DNA of 59,000 bases from positions 26,115,681 through 26,174,680 of the forward strand of contig NC_135552.1 of assembly GCF_964340395.1 (NCBI RefSeq), given 5' to 3'. The translations under genes and the position numbers were made by a program. Shown here piece after piece: positions 58,483 through 59,000 of the stretch. This stretch comes from Glandiceps talaboti (Eukaryota; Hemichordata; Enteropneusta; Spengelidae). Position 1 is the first letter of the stretch; every line of letters starts with the position of its first letter. The notes under the pieces were generated by a model. That model was not told the DNA's origin and made no database searches. It saw only the letters and a list, made by a program, of their open reading frames with translations.

Positions 58483-58900
58483 CGAGTAAGAGTAAGTAAC
58501 CAGTAAGATCCTCGAGAAGACATGTTAAATTTGAATTTTTCATCCGATCCGAAATTTGACCCGTCTAGCATTTCAAGCAAGTTGGTAATCATCAGACATC
58601 CATGGTTACATCTCTTATACTCCATGGCATACACAAAGTCATGCATGATATCAAAGTCAATTCGTATGAAAAAACGTCTCATTGCCTTGGTTACAATTTA
58701 AAAGCGTTTCAATGCCTGATGAAAGTGGAATGTAGAAGAAAATGTGTACGGTTCTTCAAGGAGGTACATTCATGAGTAAACACAATCTAAACAAATACAA
58801 AATAGCGACTTCCTATCAACATGATCTCAGCTGCTTACAATATTCAATATTGAATGGAGAGCATTATTTCATTGCGTCGTACTACTGGCGGTAAACTTAC

Positions 58901-59000
58901 CACATGCGTTACCTCGTCTCTCCATCTTCCGTCCAAATGTGGAAAGCGAGTGGTGAAGACTGCTTCCTTCACCGTCTGGTTTCTTCTGAGACAGGAAATC
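58901..59000 (-). CDS. Alternative upstream coding exon of the SEC14-spectrin gene, cut by the window edge
   Basis: The frame DFLSQKKPDGEGSSLHHSLS and onward runs in from the window edge. It reaches two possible donors, GAG|GTAACG (exon end 58913) and TGTG|GTAAGT (exon end 58901). Both leave phase 1, exactly the phase needed by the exon at 39432-39512. It may code throughout, or start at ATG 58925 (MERR...) with leader upstream. Either way it gives a different N-terminus from the MKSNYLQPK exon at 45977. Another gene cannot be excluded. Confidence 0.45.

Larger units (their letters stand above)
46020..58900 (-). other. Putative upstream intron (or 5' flank) of the SEC14-spectrin gene
   Basis: No host coding exon recognised. 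Holds the LINE (48986-52221), the 28-bp minisatellite (52746-53588), a TAGTGGTATGTA array (53990-54300), two minus copies of the SINE-like family, a degenerate AT-rich tandem repeat (55150-55390) and a GA tract (58219-58482). About 46.1-48.9 kb and 57-58.2 kb show nothing recognisable. Confidence 0.6.

Noticed and set aside
58172-58682. Frames of 94-162 codons across the GA tract
   Set aside because: Low-complexity microsatellite translation.

Overview
The window is a stretch of animal nuclear genome. Genes are split by canonical GT-AG introns, the DNA is AT-rich, dinucleotide and tetranucleotide microsatellites are everywhere, and transposon remnants are dense. The repeats and the LINE type suggest a marine invertebrate (lophotrochozoan or basal deuterostome); I cannot name the species from sequence alone.

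Layout. Positions 1-202 look like a promoter and a 5' UTR exon. A small plus-strand gene follows (coding exons 912-4203, 324 codons, unrecognised protein). From about 5 to 13.4 kb lies a non-coding stretch between two convergent genes, with many simple and tandem repeats. The rest of the window is one large minus-strand gene. I rebuilt it from 15 phase-compatible coding exons running from the ATG at 46019 down to the stop at 13434 (1614 aa). It encodes an N-terminal SEC14/CRAL-TRIO-like lobe, a helical spectrin-like region, a very long disordered linker carried by one 2.3 kb exon, and a C-terminal coiled coil. A second, phase-compatible 5' exon touches the right edge (58901-59000), so the gene probably has two promoters or N-termini.

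The introns hold the mobile DNA. There is an uninterrupted single-ORF LINE with endonuclease and reverse transcriptase (about 48986-52221), a 1.63 kb non-autonomous TIR element with a TTA target duplication (PIF/Harbinger-like, 17848-19478), and a tRNA-derived SINE (39979-40366). At least three further interspersed repeat families and several minisatellites are present.

The most unusual signal is a group of perfect or near-perfect palindromes of only 29-35 bp, beginning CAT and ending ATG, each flanked by 7-bp direct repeats (41668-41696, 42087-42117, 43935-43969, with probable relatives at 524, 41031 and 42665). They behave like mobile elements made of little more than their own ends. A 56-bp insertion at 31452-31507 consists of a short hairpin plus an A-rich tail between perfect 11-bp duplications, like a tiny retroposed RNA.
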